DNA of 15,056 nt from the NCBI GenBank assembly GCA_002068375.1, contig MVZL01000015.1, positions 1 to 15,056 of the forward strand, read 5' to 3'. The notes beneath the pieces are model-generated. The model saw nothing but the letters and a program-made list of their open reading frames with translations, searched no databases and was not told where the DNA came from. Shown in pieces: positions 1 to 6,443 of this stretch. The DNA is from Tenericutes bacterium ADurb.BinA155 (GTDB taxonomy: Bacteria; Bacillota_I; Bacilli_A; RFN20; CAG-826). The position numbers and the translations under genes were made by a program. Positions within the stretch are counted from its first letter, which is position 1, and each line of letters begins with the position of its first letter.

Positions 1-921
1 TCGATGATTCTCTCGGATACCACCGAACAACGCGAAGCCGCTCTTGAGAGACTTCGTCCGTACCAGGTGAGCGACTTCTACCATATGTATATGTCCTCGC
101 CGAAAGACCTCGTTTGCATCCGCTTACTCGATCCGCCGCTCCATGAGTTCCTCCCCTCGATCCACGAGGACGAGAAGATCAATGAGATCGCGAAGACCTT
201 AGGCGTCGATCCGCAAAAGGTCAAAGATCGGATCGGCCAGATTCAACAGGCCAACCCGATGATGGGCTTCCGTGGAGTTCGTCTCTGCGTCGCCTATCCG
301 GAAATCTACCGTATGCAGGCTACTGCCATCATCCAAGCTGCCATCAAGGCCAGCAAGGACCTCAAGCATGACGTCGAACCTGAAATCATGATCCCGCTCA
401 CTGGCGAGCTCAAAGAGTTCAAGTACGCCAAGCAAATCGTCGTCGAAGCCGTTGAAGGCGAGATGAAGAAAGAGGGCAAGAAGCTTGTCTATCACGTTGG
501 CACCATGATCGAGGTCCCGAGAGGCGCCTTACGCGCTGGGGACATCGCCAAGGAAGCCGAGTTCTTCAGCTTCGGCACCAACGACCTCACTCAGCTCACC
601 ATGGGCTTCTCCCGTGATGATGCCGGTCAGTTCCTCCCGTATTACTACGAGAAGAAGATCTATGAATTCGATCCGTTCCAGACCATCGACCAAGAAGGCG
701 TTGGCGAACTCGTGAAGATCGCAGTTGATCGCGGTCGTGCGACTCGCAAAGACCTTGTGATCGGCGTCTGCGGCGAAACCGGTGGCGACGCTGCCTCCAT
801 CATGTTCTATGATGCGGTCGGCCTCGACTACGTTTCCTGCTCGCCGTTCCGGGTCCCGCTTGCTCGTCTTGCGGCGGCTCAGGCCAACATCGTCCACGAA
901 CGTGAAAAGGGCAAGAAGTAA
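1..921 (+). CDS. ppdK: Pyruvate, phosphate dikinase, C-terminal part (5' end outside window)
   Basis: PPDK interconverts pyruvate + ATP + Pi with PEP + AMP + PPi in the cytoplasm, at the PEP/pyruvate node of glycolysis or gluconeogenesis. The reading frame is open from base 1 (codon TCG precedes the first ATG at 4), so the gene continues upstream and the ATG is internal. The visible part is the end of the linker plus the C-terminal PEP/pyruvate TIM-barrel domain: RLLDPPLHEFLP near residue 40, NPMMGFRG, PEIMIPL, GTMIEVPRGAL, the strongly conserved FFSFGTNDLTQ, and the catalytic-Cys loop GVCGETGGD near residue 258, then DYVSCSPFRVPLARLAAAQA. In the enzymes I remember the loop usually reads CGEHGGD; here Thr replaces His, while the Cys is kept. 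Its relation to neighbours is convergent: it faces the PIN toxin gene and is head-on to replication. Identification is secure from the density of family motifs. Confidence 0.97.
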   Translation, partial: SMILSDTTEQREAALERLRPYQVSDFYHMYMSSPKDLVCIRLLDPPLHEFLPSIHEDEKINEIAKTLGVDPQKVKDRIGQIQQANPMMGFRGVRLCVAYPEIYRMQATAIIQAAIKASKDLKHDVEPEIMIPLTGELKEFKYAKQIVVEAVEGEMKKEGKKLVYHVGTMIEVPRGALRAGDIAKEAEFFSFGTNDLTQLTMGFSRDDAGQFLPYYYEKKIYEFDPFQTIDQEGVGELVKIAVDRGRATRKDLVIGVCGETGGDAASIMFYDAVGLDYVSCSPFRVPLARLAAAQANIVHEREKGKK

Positions 922-947
922 TTCTCGCCTTTGAAGCCTAAACGAAT

Positions 948-984
948 GCACGTCTCCCGTTAATTCGGGGGGCGTGCTTTTGTT
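948..984 (+). terminator. Rho-independent terminator of ppdK, possibly bidirectional
   Basis: A 12-bp stem (948-959 with 966-977, two G-U pairs) closes a 6-nt TTAATT loop and is followed by TTTTGTT. It begins 26 nt after the ppdK stop. On the minus strand the same hairpin lies 12 nt past the stop of the PIN toxin gene, with only a weak T tract (ATTCGTTT), so it may also end that transcript. Confidence 0.88.
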
Positions 985-989
985 ATGTT

Positions 990-1376
990 TTATGCTAAGG
1001 CGTCAATGATCTTAAGACCAGAGAGAACAAAATCCTTAGCATTTTCGGTGTAGATTGAGGTGACACCCACGCGTTTGCAACCCTCAACCAAAATAGCATC
1101 CTCATAATCTGAAACAGGAGACGAAAGAGCGGAAACAATATCTTGAGGTTCTGTTGAAAACAAAATGAATGGTTTCATTAGATCCAGCAAAATGACGCGC
1201 GCTTTGTTTTCATCAACTCCGGACCGCCTTAGCAAATAATGGACATCGCGAATTTGACAAGCAAAAACACAAATATTCCCGCTCATTAGATAGTGGTCGA
1301 GGACAACATATTCTTTATTGAGATTTGGGCGAGAAAGCAGCAAAGTCAGCAAAATATTGGTGTCAATGAGGATCAT
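990..1376 (-). CDS. PIN-domain toxin (VapC-like, putative ribonuclease)
   Basis: A 128-residue single-domain PIN protein, the usual toxin half of type II toxin-antitoxin pairs; family members are Mg-dependent RNases that often cut tRNA or mRNA. Visible features: the N-terminal IDTNILL with Asp5; Asp44 in QIRDVHYLLRR, where Glu is common; the SDYEDAILVE helix with Asp93; and the YTENAKDFVLSGLKIID tail with Asp115, resembling the T-x-N-x-K-D-F motif of the PIN_3 subgroup. All acidic positions of the active site therefore appear to be filled. The ATG overlaps the stop of the upstream antitoxin as ATGA, which implies translational coupling and favours antitoxin made first. Base composition looks more AT-rich than the flanking housekeeping genes. 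The target RNA cannot be inferred. Confidence 0.85.
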   Translation of the reverse strand: MILIDTNILLTLLLSRPNLNKEYVVLDHYLMSGNICVFACQIRDVHYLLRRSGVDENKARVILLDLMKPFILFSTEPQDIVSALSSPVSDYEDAILVEGCKRVGVTSIYTENAKDFVLSGLKIIDALA

Positions 1377-1642
1377 TTGTCATTCGGGTCCATGTTCGCG
1401 TGGCGATAGATGCCTTCTCTAATCGCGTCATCGGCATCGACGCCTTTGCAGATTCCTTCAAAAGAATGCCAAAGGGCTACTCTGGCTTCTCCGGTAAGAG
1501 TGAGCTCGACGTAAGGGTTCCCTCGTTTGGTGATCAAAACGTTTTGATGGGCGGCCATGTCCATGTATTTCTTCATGTGCTTCTTAAACTCGCCTACAGA
1601 AATAACGACGCGATTTGAAGGAAGAACTGGATTGGACTTCAT
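1373..1642 (-). CDS. Phd/YefM-family antitoxin
   Basis: An 89-residue antitoxin partner of the PIN toxin. The N-terminal half has the Phd/YefM DNA-binding pattern: VISVGEFKKHMKKYMDMA at about 13-30, followed by NVLITKRGNPYVELTL, matching the family's 'SVSEFRKNLKKYLD...VVITRRGKPVAVL' layout. Residues after about 55 would wrap the toxin. I chose the ATG at 1642: it has its own GAAGGAGGAG Shine-Dalgarno 8-10 nt upstream and gives a typical family length. An in-frame ATG at 1723 would add 27 residues that do not look like the family, and its apparent AGGAGGT site is the 3' arm of a terminator stem followed by six T. By analogy with Phd and YefM it should repress its own operon, probably through the palindrome at 1669-1684. 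Confidence 0.83.
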   Translation of the reverse strand: MKSNPVLPSNRVVISVGEFKKHMKKYMDMAAHQNVLITKRGNPYVELTLTGEARVALWHSFEGICKGVDADDAIREGIYRHANMDPNDK

Positions 1643-1660
1643 AAGTTTGTCTCCTCCTTC

Positions 1661-1689
1661 ATTTAATACCAACAGTACTGTTGGGTCAA
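1661..1689 (-). promoter_or_regulatory. Candidate toxin-antitoxin promoter with palindromic operator
   Basis: On the minus strand TTGACC (plus 1684-1689) could be a -35 box, with TTAAAT (1661-1666, 17-nt spacer) or TATTAA (1663-1668, 15-nt spacer) as -10. The spacer contains a perfect 16-bp palindrome, CCAACAGTACTGTTGG, at 1669-1684. A palindrome between the promoter boxes is the standard place for an autorepressing antitoxin to bind. Caveat: either -10 would start the mRNA at about 1654-1656, inside or right at the Shine-Dalgarno, so the exact promoter is uncertain while the palindrome itself is certain. Confidence 0.5.
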
Positions 1690-1723
1690 TCGAATGGTGC
1701 TGTTCACTTAAAATAGGGTTCAT

Positions 1724-1755
1724 AAAAAAGACCTCCTACTTTTCTATAGGAGGCC
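1724..1755 (-). terminator. Rho-independent terminator of the mnmE-glmU operon
   Basis: Read on the minus strand, GGCCTCCTA pairs with TAGGAGGTC (9 bp, one G-U) across an 8-nt loop and is followed directly by TTTTTT. It lies 18 nt beyond the stop of the 89-residue protein gene. The 3' arm contains AGGAGGT, which mimics a ribosome-binding site for the ATG at 1723. Confidence 0.85.
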
Positions 1756-1773
1756 AAAAAGCAAATAGGGCAA

Positions 1774-2043
1774 TCAATCGCCGTTAAGACGGGCGCCGAC
1801 GAAACGGAAATCGTTCTGTGGAGTCACTTCACCCACGAGCTTATCGTGGAGGTAAATGTCACCACCGTCTTCGACATAACCGACTTTCTCGCCGTTGATC
1901 GTGATGATGCCGTTGTCGCTGATTTTGCAGAAGCGGTGACCTGAGATATAGATCTCGCCAACCGCATCAGCATTCTCGGTGATATAGCCCACGAGTTGCG
2001 AATCGATGTAGACGTTATGACCGAAGCACTGGACGATATTCAT
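1774..2043 (-). CDS. Small beta-repeat protein of unknown function, last gene of the glmU operon
   Basis: An 89-residue protein I do not recognise. It is built of four imperfect 16-18-residue units starting near residues 11, 30, 46 and 62, each of the pattern hydrophobic-Y-I-x-x-x-x-V-G-Y-I/V-x-x-x-G (for example VYIDSQLVGYI, IITINGEKVGYV, DIYLHDKLVGEV). Alternating hydrophobic residues and Gly/Asp turns suggest an all-beta, hairpin-stacked fold. There is no signal peptide or membrane segment, so it is probably cytoplasmic. The ATG begins 2 nt after the glmU stop with an AGGCGG-like site 10 nt upstream, and the gene ends at the operon terminator, so it is co-transcribed with glmU. Normal codon use and this placement support a real gene; any function in envelope precursor supply would be inferred from context alone. 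Confidence 0.75.
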   Translation of the reverse strand: MNIVQCFGHNVYIDSQLVGYITENADAVGEIYISGHRFCKISDNGIITINGEKVGYVEDGGDIYLHDKLVGEVTPQNDFRFVGARLNGD

Positions 2044-2045
2044 TA

Positions 2046-3443
2046 TTATTTCGCCGCCTTTTTGGCTAAAGCCTTCTCGTGGAGAACATCAGAATAACCT
2101 TCTTTGTTCTCTTGACGGGCCCGAGCGATCGCCATCGCGTGAGCGGGGACGTCTTTATTAAGAGTAGAACCCGCCGCGACAAACGCATTATCGCCAAGAT
2201 GCACGGGTGAAATCAAAGTGGAACCGGAACCGACGAAGACATTATTTCCGATCTCGCTATGGAACTTATTGACCCCGTCATAATTCGCAATGATGGTCCC
2301 GCAGCCGATATTGACCCCGTCGCCAATTGTGGCATCGCCGAGGTAAGAGAGGTGAGCTGCTTTCGAACCCACGCCGAATTCGACGTTCTTGAGTTCCATG
2401 AAGTTGCCAACATGGGCCCCGTCTTTTAAGACCGTGTTCTTCCGAGCTCTCATATAGGGCCCTAAGGTCGTCTTGTTGCCAACGGTGGTGTCGGTTAGGT
2501 GAGAATAGATGATTTCGTTATAGTCGCCGATCTGGCAGTTTTCGATGTAGCAGTTCGGACCAATCACGTTTTCTAAACCAATCGTGGTATTGCCCATGAG
2601 GTAAGTTCCGGCCCGAATCACGGTGTCTTGGCCAATCTTCACATCCGGTCCGATGTAAGTGGTGTCCGGATCATCGATCGAGACGCCCGAAAGCAAGAAG
2701 GCTTTATTAATCCGTTGCTGTAAGATCTTCGCGGCGACGGAAAGCTGATAACGATCATTGATGCCCAAGGTCTCGCTATTATCGGCGACAGTAAAGGAAG
2801 AAACTTTAAGACCATCATTCACAAACATCCCGATGACATCGGTGAGATAGTACTCGCCGGCGGCGTTATTGGGGGTGAGACGCTTCAAGTCTTTGAAGAG
2901 CTCTTTGTTATCGAAGATATAGACGCCGGCGTTGACTTCGGTAATCTCCGCCTGCTCGGGAGTGCAATCCTTTTGCTCCACGATTTTCATGACACGCCCC
3001 TTCTCTTTTACGATCCGGCCATAGCCTTGAGGGTTTGCCATTTGAGCGGTCATGATCGTGAGGGCGTTATGATTGGTTTCGTGGCTGGAGAACATCGCCG
3101 CGAGGGTTTTTGTGGTAAGAAGCGGAGTGTCGCCGCAGCAGATGATGGTTTCGCCTTCCTGGTCTTCGAGGACCGGGGCGGCTTGGGCTACCGCGTGGCC
3201 GGTGCCTTTCTGTTCTTTCTGCCACACCACTTGGGAATCGGCTTTTACGATGCCTTCGCTCGTTTGGCCACCAAAGCCAACCACGGTCACGATTTCATCG
3301 AGACCTAGCGGTTTAAGCGCTTCGAGAACATACTTCACCAGCGGACGACCTAAAATCGGAAACGAAACCTTGCTCAGGTCTTCGCGGAGGCTCTTCATCC
3401 GAGTCCCTTTGCCGGCAGCGAGAATGATCGCGTACTTCTTCAT
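2046..3443 (-). CDS. glmU: Bifunctional GlmU: GlcN-1-P acetyltransferase / GlcNAc-1-P uridyltransferase
   Basis: Makes UDP-GlcNAc, the peptidoglycan precursor, in two steps: acetylation of GlcN-1-P, then uridylyl transfer. The N-terminal nucleotidyltransferase domain shows LAAGKGTRMKS (8-18), QKGTGHAVAQAAP (near 80), CGDTPLL (103-109) and GEYYLTD (196-202). From about 260 the left-handed beta-helix of hexapeptide repeats begins, with RARKNTVL, the catalytic His364 in AHLSYLGDA, NIGCGTIIANYDG and a basic C-terminal tail. The 465-residue length is close to the usual 456-460. The start at 3443 has GGGAGG 7 nt upstream and lies just before the Rossmann strand; the same frame runs open to 3536, but that region overlaps ispE and lacks family sequence. 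The gene is 23 nt downstream of ispE and 2 nt upstream of the small repeat protein gene. Confidence 0.97.
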   Translation of the reverse strand: MKKYAIILAAGKGTRMKSLREDLSKVSFPILGRPLVKYVLEALKPLGLDEIVTVVGFGGQTSEGIVKADSQVVWQKEQKGTGHAVAQAAPVLEDQEGETIICCGDTPLLTTKTLAAMFSSHETNHNALTIMTAQMANPQGYGRIVKEKGRVMKIVEQKDCTPEQAEITEVNAGVYIFDNKELFKDLKRLTPNNAAGEYYLTDVIGMFVNDGLKVSSFTVADNSETLGINDRYQLSVAAKILQQRINKAFLLSGVSIDDPDTTYIGPDVKIGQDTVIRAGTYLMGNTTIGLENVIGPNCYIENCQIGDYNEIIYSHLTDTTVGNKTTLGPYMRARKNTVLKDGAHVGNFMELKNVEFGVGSKAAHLSYLGDATIGDGVNIGCGTIIANYDGVNKFHSEIGNNVFVGSGSTLISPVHLGDNAFVAAGSTLNKDVPAHAMAIARARQENKEGYSDVLHEKALAKKAAK

Positions 3444-3466
3444 AGGAATACCTCCCTTATTGGGTA

Positions 3467-4315
3467 TTAAAGCAAAATCTTGCAATGGCGAACGATATAA
3501 CCCTGTTTGGTATATTTCTTCGCCGCTTCGTGGCACTTATGATTATCGCGCGAAAGCGCAAAGACGGAAGAGCCAGATCCCGACATCGAGACGATAGTGA
3601 ATCCCTCTTTGCATAAGGCATCATAAACAACGCCGACATCCGGTAATAAGCTTTCGGCCGGCAGCATCAGATCGTTGCCGATGCTTTTTGCGATCAAAAG
3701 ATCGTCGCCGGTGGCAAGACCTTTAATCACGCCATCGGTGTCGATGCGAGCCTTTTGGAATTTATCAGAAATCGCATACACGTCTTTCGTGGAAAGGCCC
3801 TTTTGAGGCTTCACGATCAAGCATTCATAGGGAGTTTTAACTTGGACGGGAGTAACCTTTTCGCCAATGCCCTCAACCAAAGCGGGTTTGTTGAGTAAAA
3901 AGAACGGGACATCCGCCCCAACGCTCTTGCCGACTTCAATAAGATCGTCGTTCGTGGCCTTAAGGTGAAGGAGCTGATTCACCGCAAGCATCACGGCCGC
4001 CGCGTTGGACGAACCGCCGCCTAAGCCGGCCGCAAAAGGGATTTCCTTATGGATCCGAATGGTGAAGTTATCTTTGAATTTGTATTTTGCCCGCATCGCT
4101 TCAAGCGATTTCTTGCAAAGGTTCTCGTGAAGGTTGGCCAATTCGATATCGTCACAAGTGACGAAAGAATCGGGAGAGAAAGGCATCTTCTCGATTTCGA
4201 TCGCGTCGAAAAGATCGAGAGGAAGCATCACCATCTGAAGGTCGTGATAGCCATCGGAGCGAAGGCCAACCACCTTGAGGGAGAGATTTATTTTCGCGTA
4301 GGATTTAATGATCAT
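3467..4315 (-). CDS. ispE: 4-diphosphocytidyl-2-C-methyl-D-erythritol kinase
   Basis: GHMP-family kinase of the MEP (non-mevalonate) isoprenoid pathway: phosphorylates CDP-methylerythritol at the 2-hydroxyl. Visible motifs are SYAKINLSLKV with the active-site Lys8, the ATP-binding glycine loop PFAAGLGGGSSNAAA (93-107), GADVPFF with the catalytic Asp135, and the third GHMP motif MSGSGSSVFAL (244-254). From the ATG at 4315 the product is 282 residues, essentially the E. coli length. That start has AGGCGGT 7 nt upstream; an in-frame upstream extension to 4363 would overlap rsmA and adds non-family sequence. It sits 19 nt after rsmA and 23 nt before glmU. Isoprenoids feed undecaprenyl phosphate, so linkage to glmU is functionally sensible, though the pairing is also a common Firmicutes arrangement. 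Confidence 0.97.
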   Translation of the reverse strand: MIIKSYAKINLSLKVVGLRSDGYHDLQMVMLPLDLFDAIEIEKMPFSPDSFVTCDDIELANLHENLCKKSLEAMRAKYKFKDNFTIRIHKEIPFAAGLGGGSSNAAAVMLAVNQLLHLKATNDDLIEVGKSVGADVPFFLLNKPALVEGIGEKVTPVQVKTPYECLIVKPQKGLSTKDVYAISDKFQKARIDTDGVIKGLATGDDLLIAKSIGNDLMLPAESLLPDVGVVYDALCKEGFTIVSMSGSGSSVFALSRDNHKCHEAAKKYTKQGYIVRHCKILL

Positions 4316-4334
4316 AACGTTACCGCCTATTTTA

Positions 4335-5141
4335 CTAGCATTTGAGAGCACGGAGCAGTGCAAGATAGTTTGATGCGCTTAAGTCTTCAGGGCGAAGGCC
4401 CGGATCGATGCCGGCTTGATGTAAAACCGCCTCGGCTTTAGGACCGTCATTCAGGTACGTTTTTAGGTTATTAAGGATGGTTTTCCTCCGATAAAGGAAG
4501 AGCTTCTCCGCGAGTTGATACATCGCGGCGGATTCATCATCGTGTTTCTCGCGAATGAAGTCAACCGTGAGCACGCTCGATTCGATGTGTGGGGCGGGGA
4601 CAAAGCTCGTCCGGGCGACATTGAAGGCCCGTTTCACCGTGGCCACATAATTCAGATAAAGGGATAAAGGGGAGTATTCTTTGCTTCCGGGTTTGGCCAG
4701 AAGACGGTCGGCGGCTTCTTTTTGAACCATCAGAACGACCCGCGAGGCATTTTTGGCCCCCAACAAAATCTTTTCCATGATTCCCGAAGTGATGTAATAA
4801 GGAAGGTTGCCAATGATTTTAGTGTAGGGGGCATAATCGAAGCGCATTGCGTTTCCCATTTCTGGATGGACGTAACGGTTCCCTTCAAAATCGTGTTGGA
4901 GTTTGGTCACGAGGGCTTCATCGATATCAATGAGGTCGCTTTGGGCCGGACCCTCCGCTAAAAAGAAAGATAAGGAACCAGCACCGGAACCAATTTCCAA
5001 AACATGATCTTCGGAAACGAGATTTAAGAGTCCAACAATCCTGGCGGCAACATCGGGATCGGCCAAGAAGTTTTGACCCACTTCTTTTTTGGCCAAAAGT
5101 TTATAGCTGGCGACTCCTTCGAAGTACTTCGTTTTATCCAT
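4335..5141 (-). CDS. rsmA: 16S rRNA dimethyladenosine transferase RsmA/KsgA
   Basis: SAM-dependent enzyme that dimethylates two adjacent adenosines in the 3'-terminal hairpin of 16S rRNA during late 30S assembly; its loss is the classical route to kasugamycin resistance. Visible: KKEVGQNFLADPDV (18-31), SAM motif I LEIGSGAGSLSFFL (48-61), the catalytic NLPYYITS (112-119), the YSPLSLYLNY segment (156-165) and FVPAPHIESSV (180-190). I prefer the ATG at 5141 (268 residues): GAGGAT lies at suitable distance upstream, whereas the alternative TTG at 5156 and ATG at 5150 sit on top of that site. The gene overlaps the end of rnmV by 8 nt. In Bacillus the same order tatD-rnmV-rsmA occurs, and RNase M5 and KsgA both mature rRNA. 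Confidence 0.96.
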   Translation of the reverse strand: MDKTKYFEGVASYKLLAKKEVGQNFLADPDVAARIVGLLNLVSEDHVLEIGSGAGSLSFFLAEGPAQSDLIDIDEALVTKLQHDFEGNRYVHPEMGNAMRFDYAPYTKIIGNLPYYITSGIMEKILLGAKNASRVVLMVQKEAADRLLAKPGSKEYSPLSLYLNYVATVKRAFNVARTSFVPAPHIESSVLTVDFIREKHDDESAAMYQLAEKLFLYRRKTILNNLKTYLNDGPKAEAVLHQAGIDPGLRPEDLSASNYLALLRALKC

Positions 5142-5667
5142 GAATGGCATCCTCAATTTGCTGCTTGGTTAAGCCGAGGGCATTGACCCGTTTCAGCAGA
5201 GTCTTCGCATTGGTGTGACCAACATGAAGATTATGCTCTAAATAGGAACGTTTTTGGGTGGCGTTTTCTTGGCCCATTAGTCCTAAAGAAAACAAGTCGC
5301 TCATCGTCAAGTTTCCCCGCTGGTTGTTTTTGGCAGGAACAATATGCGATAAAGCCATCAAAACTTCTTCCTTCGAAGACTCCGCAACTCCCACTTTATG
5401 ATGCTTGATTGCATGCTCTTTTAGAATAAAAGCGTGTTGCAAACCCGGGATATTCTCGTCGAGGATATCACGAATTCTCTTTCCCGGTGAATCAGGATCA
5501 GTCAAAACGACAATATCTCGATGTTCACTAGCTTTTTTAAGGTATTCAATAGTTTCACGTGGAACGCTTGAACCATTTGTCACAACGATATCGGCGTCTA
5601 AAAAACTCGATATTAAGGCTTCGTCTGAAGTGCCTTCGACGACAAGGATGGCGGGGTAGTGTTCCAT
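5134..5667 (-). CDS. rnmV: Ribonuclease M5 (5S rRNA maturation)
   Basis: A TOPRIM-domain nuclease that cleaves the 5S rRNA precursor at both ends in Firmicutes, acting on the L18-bound RNA. The TOPRIM signature is complete: VVEGTSDE with Glu11, and VVLTDPDSPGKRIR with the Asp57/Asp59 pair, followed by KVGVAESSKEEVL where family members usually have GVE-x-A. The product is 177 residues, the normal size. The ATG at 5667 lies 1 nt after the tatD stop (TAGCATG), with only a weak GGAA upstream, so translation is probably coupled to tatD. A TTG at 5697 could extend it by 10 residues but lacks a ribosome-binding site. Base composition appears slightly more AT-rich than rsmA. The C-terminal half is less conserved, as usual for this family. 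Confidence 0.94.
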   Translation of the reverse strand: MEHYPAILVVEGTSDEALISSFLDADIVVTNGSSVPRETIEYLKKASEHRDIVVLTDPDSPGKRIRDILDENIPGLQHAFILKEHAIKHHKVGVAESSKEEVLMALSHIVPAKNNQRGNLTMSDLFSLGLMGQENATQKRSYLEHNLHVGHTNAKTLLKRVNALGLTKQQIEDAIHG

Positions 5668-5668
5668 G

Positions 5669-6442
5669 CTATTGTTCCACGCGAAACAGCCGCGCAAAAT
5701 TTTCGTCGATTGCGTGGGCTACTTCTTCTAACGAAACCCCTTTAAGTTCACTCATTTGCTTTACGATGAAGGGAATGTTTTTCGGAGTGTTCATTTCGCC
5801 CCGGTGCGGGACGGGTGCTAGATAGGGAGAATCGGTCTCAGAAAGAAGACGATCAAGCGGACAAATTTGAACGCATTTTTTCGGCTCGATGGAGTTCCGA
5901 TAAGTGATGGGCCCGTCAAAGCCAAAATAGAGACCTAATTTGGCAAACTCTAAAAGCAGTTCCGCCGAGCCGGAATAGCAGTGGAGGACACCCCCATATT
6001 GGAGTGGGTGTTCTTGCAAGATCTTTAAGGTATCCCCTAAAGCCTCACGAGCATGGATTGAAACGGGAAGATGAAGCTCATTGGCCAAATCGATCTGGCG
6101 AATGAACCAGCGTTTCTGATTGTCCCGATCCTTTTCTTCTTTATACCAATGATAATCGAGGCCGATCTCGCCAATGGCTTTGACTTTGGGATCGGCGGCG
6201 AGAGCTTTGATCTCCTGAATCTTCTCTTCGGAGATCCCTTCCAGATTTTCGGGGTGAAAGCCGACCGCAGCATACACGTGAGGAAATTGGTGAGCTAAAG
6301 CAACCGCCGTTTGAGCGCTAGGGAGATCCCAAGCAATCGTGAGAAAAGTGGTGACGCCTGCGGCTTCCGCTTCCGCGACCGTTCCCGCGACGTTTCCAAT
6401 AAGCTTCTCGTCATTCAAATGGCAATGCGAGTCCAAAAACAT
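5669..6442 (-). CDS. tatD: TatD-family metal-dependent hydrolase (DNase)
   Basis: TIM-barrel hydrolase of the amidohydrolase superfamily; characterised members have 3'-5' DNase or RNase activity linked to DNA repair or RNA quality control. All metal ligands appear: His6/His8 in LDSHCHLND, Glu92 in GEIGLDYHW, His130 in SIHARE, His154 in LHCYSG and Asp204 in SETDSPYLAP. The 257-residue length is standard. The ATG at 6442 has AGGA 7 nt upstream, inside the last codons of mnmE, whose stop is 1 nt away. In many Firmicutes tatD is directly upstream of rnmV and rsmA, as here. The physiological substrate is unknown from sequence. Confidence 0.96.
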   Translation of the reverse strand: MFLDSHCHLNDEKLIGNVAGTVAEAEAAGVTTFLTIAWDLPSAQTAVALAHQFPHVYAAVGFHPENLEGISEEKIQEIKALAADPKVKAIGEIGLDYHWYKEEKDRDNQKRWFIRQIDLANELHLPVSIHAREALGDTLKILQEHPLQYGGVLHCYSGSAELLLEFAKLGLYFGFDGPITYRNSIEPKKCVQICPLDRLLSETDSPYLAPVPHRGEMNTPKNIPFIVKQMSELKGVSLEEVAHAIDENFARLFRVEQ

Positions 6443-6443
6443 A

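Noticed and set aside
1400..1787. Plus-strand open frames opposite the antitoxin
   Set aside because: They are antisense shadows of the antitoxin and terminator, with no ribosome-binding site or recognisable sequence.
3444..3536. N-terminal extension of GlmU to 3536
   Set aside because: The added 31 residues are the antisense-frame overlap with ispE and the ATG at 3443 has a strong Shine-Dalgarno and family N-terminus.
3073..3597. 174-codon plus-strand frame opposite glmU
   Set aside because: It is antisense to a conserved glmU N-terminal domain and its composition (Ser/Pro/Arg-rich) is typical of a shadow frame.
5820..5900. Possible tRNA or other structured RNA genes anywhere in the window
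   Set aside because: I looked for GTTCGA-type T-loops with cloverleaf partners in the intergenic gaps on both strands and found none; all gaps except oriC and the dnaA-dnaN gap are too short.
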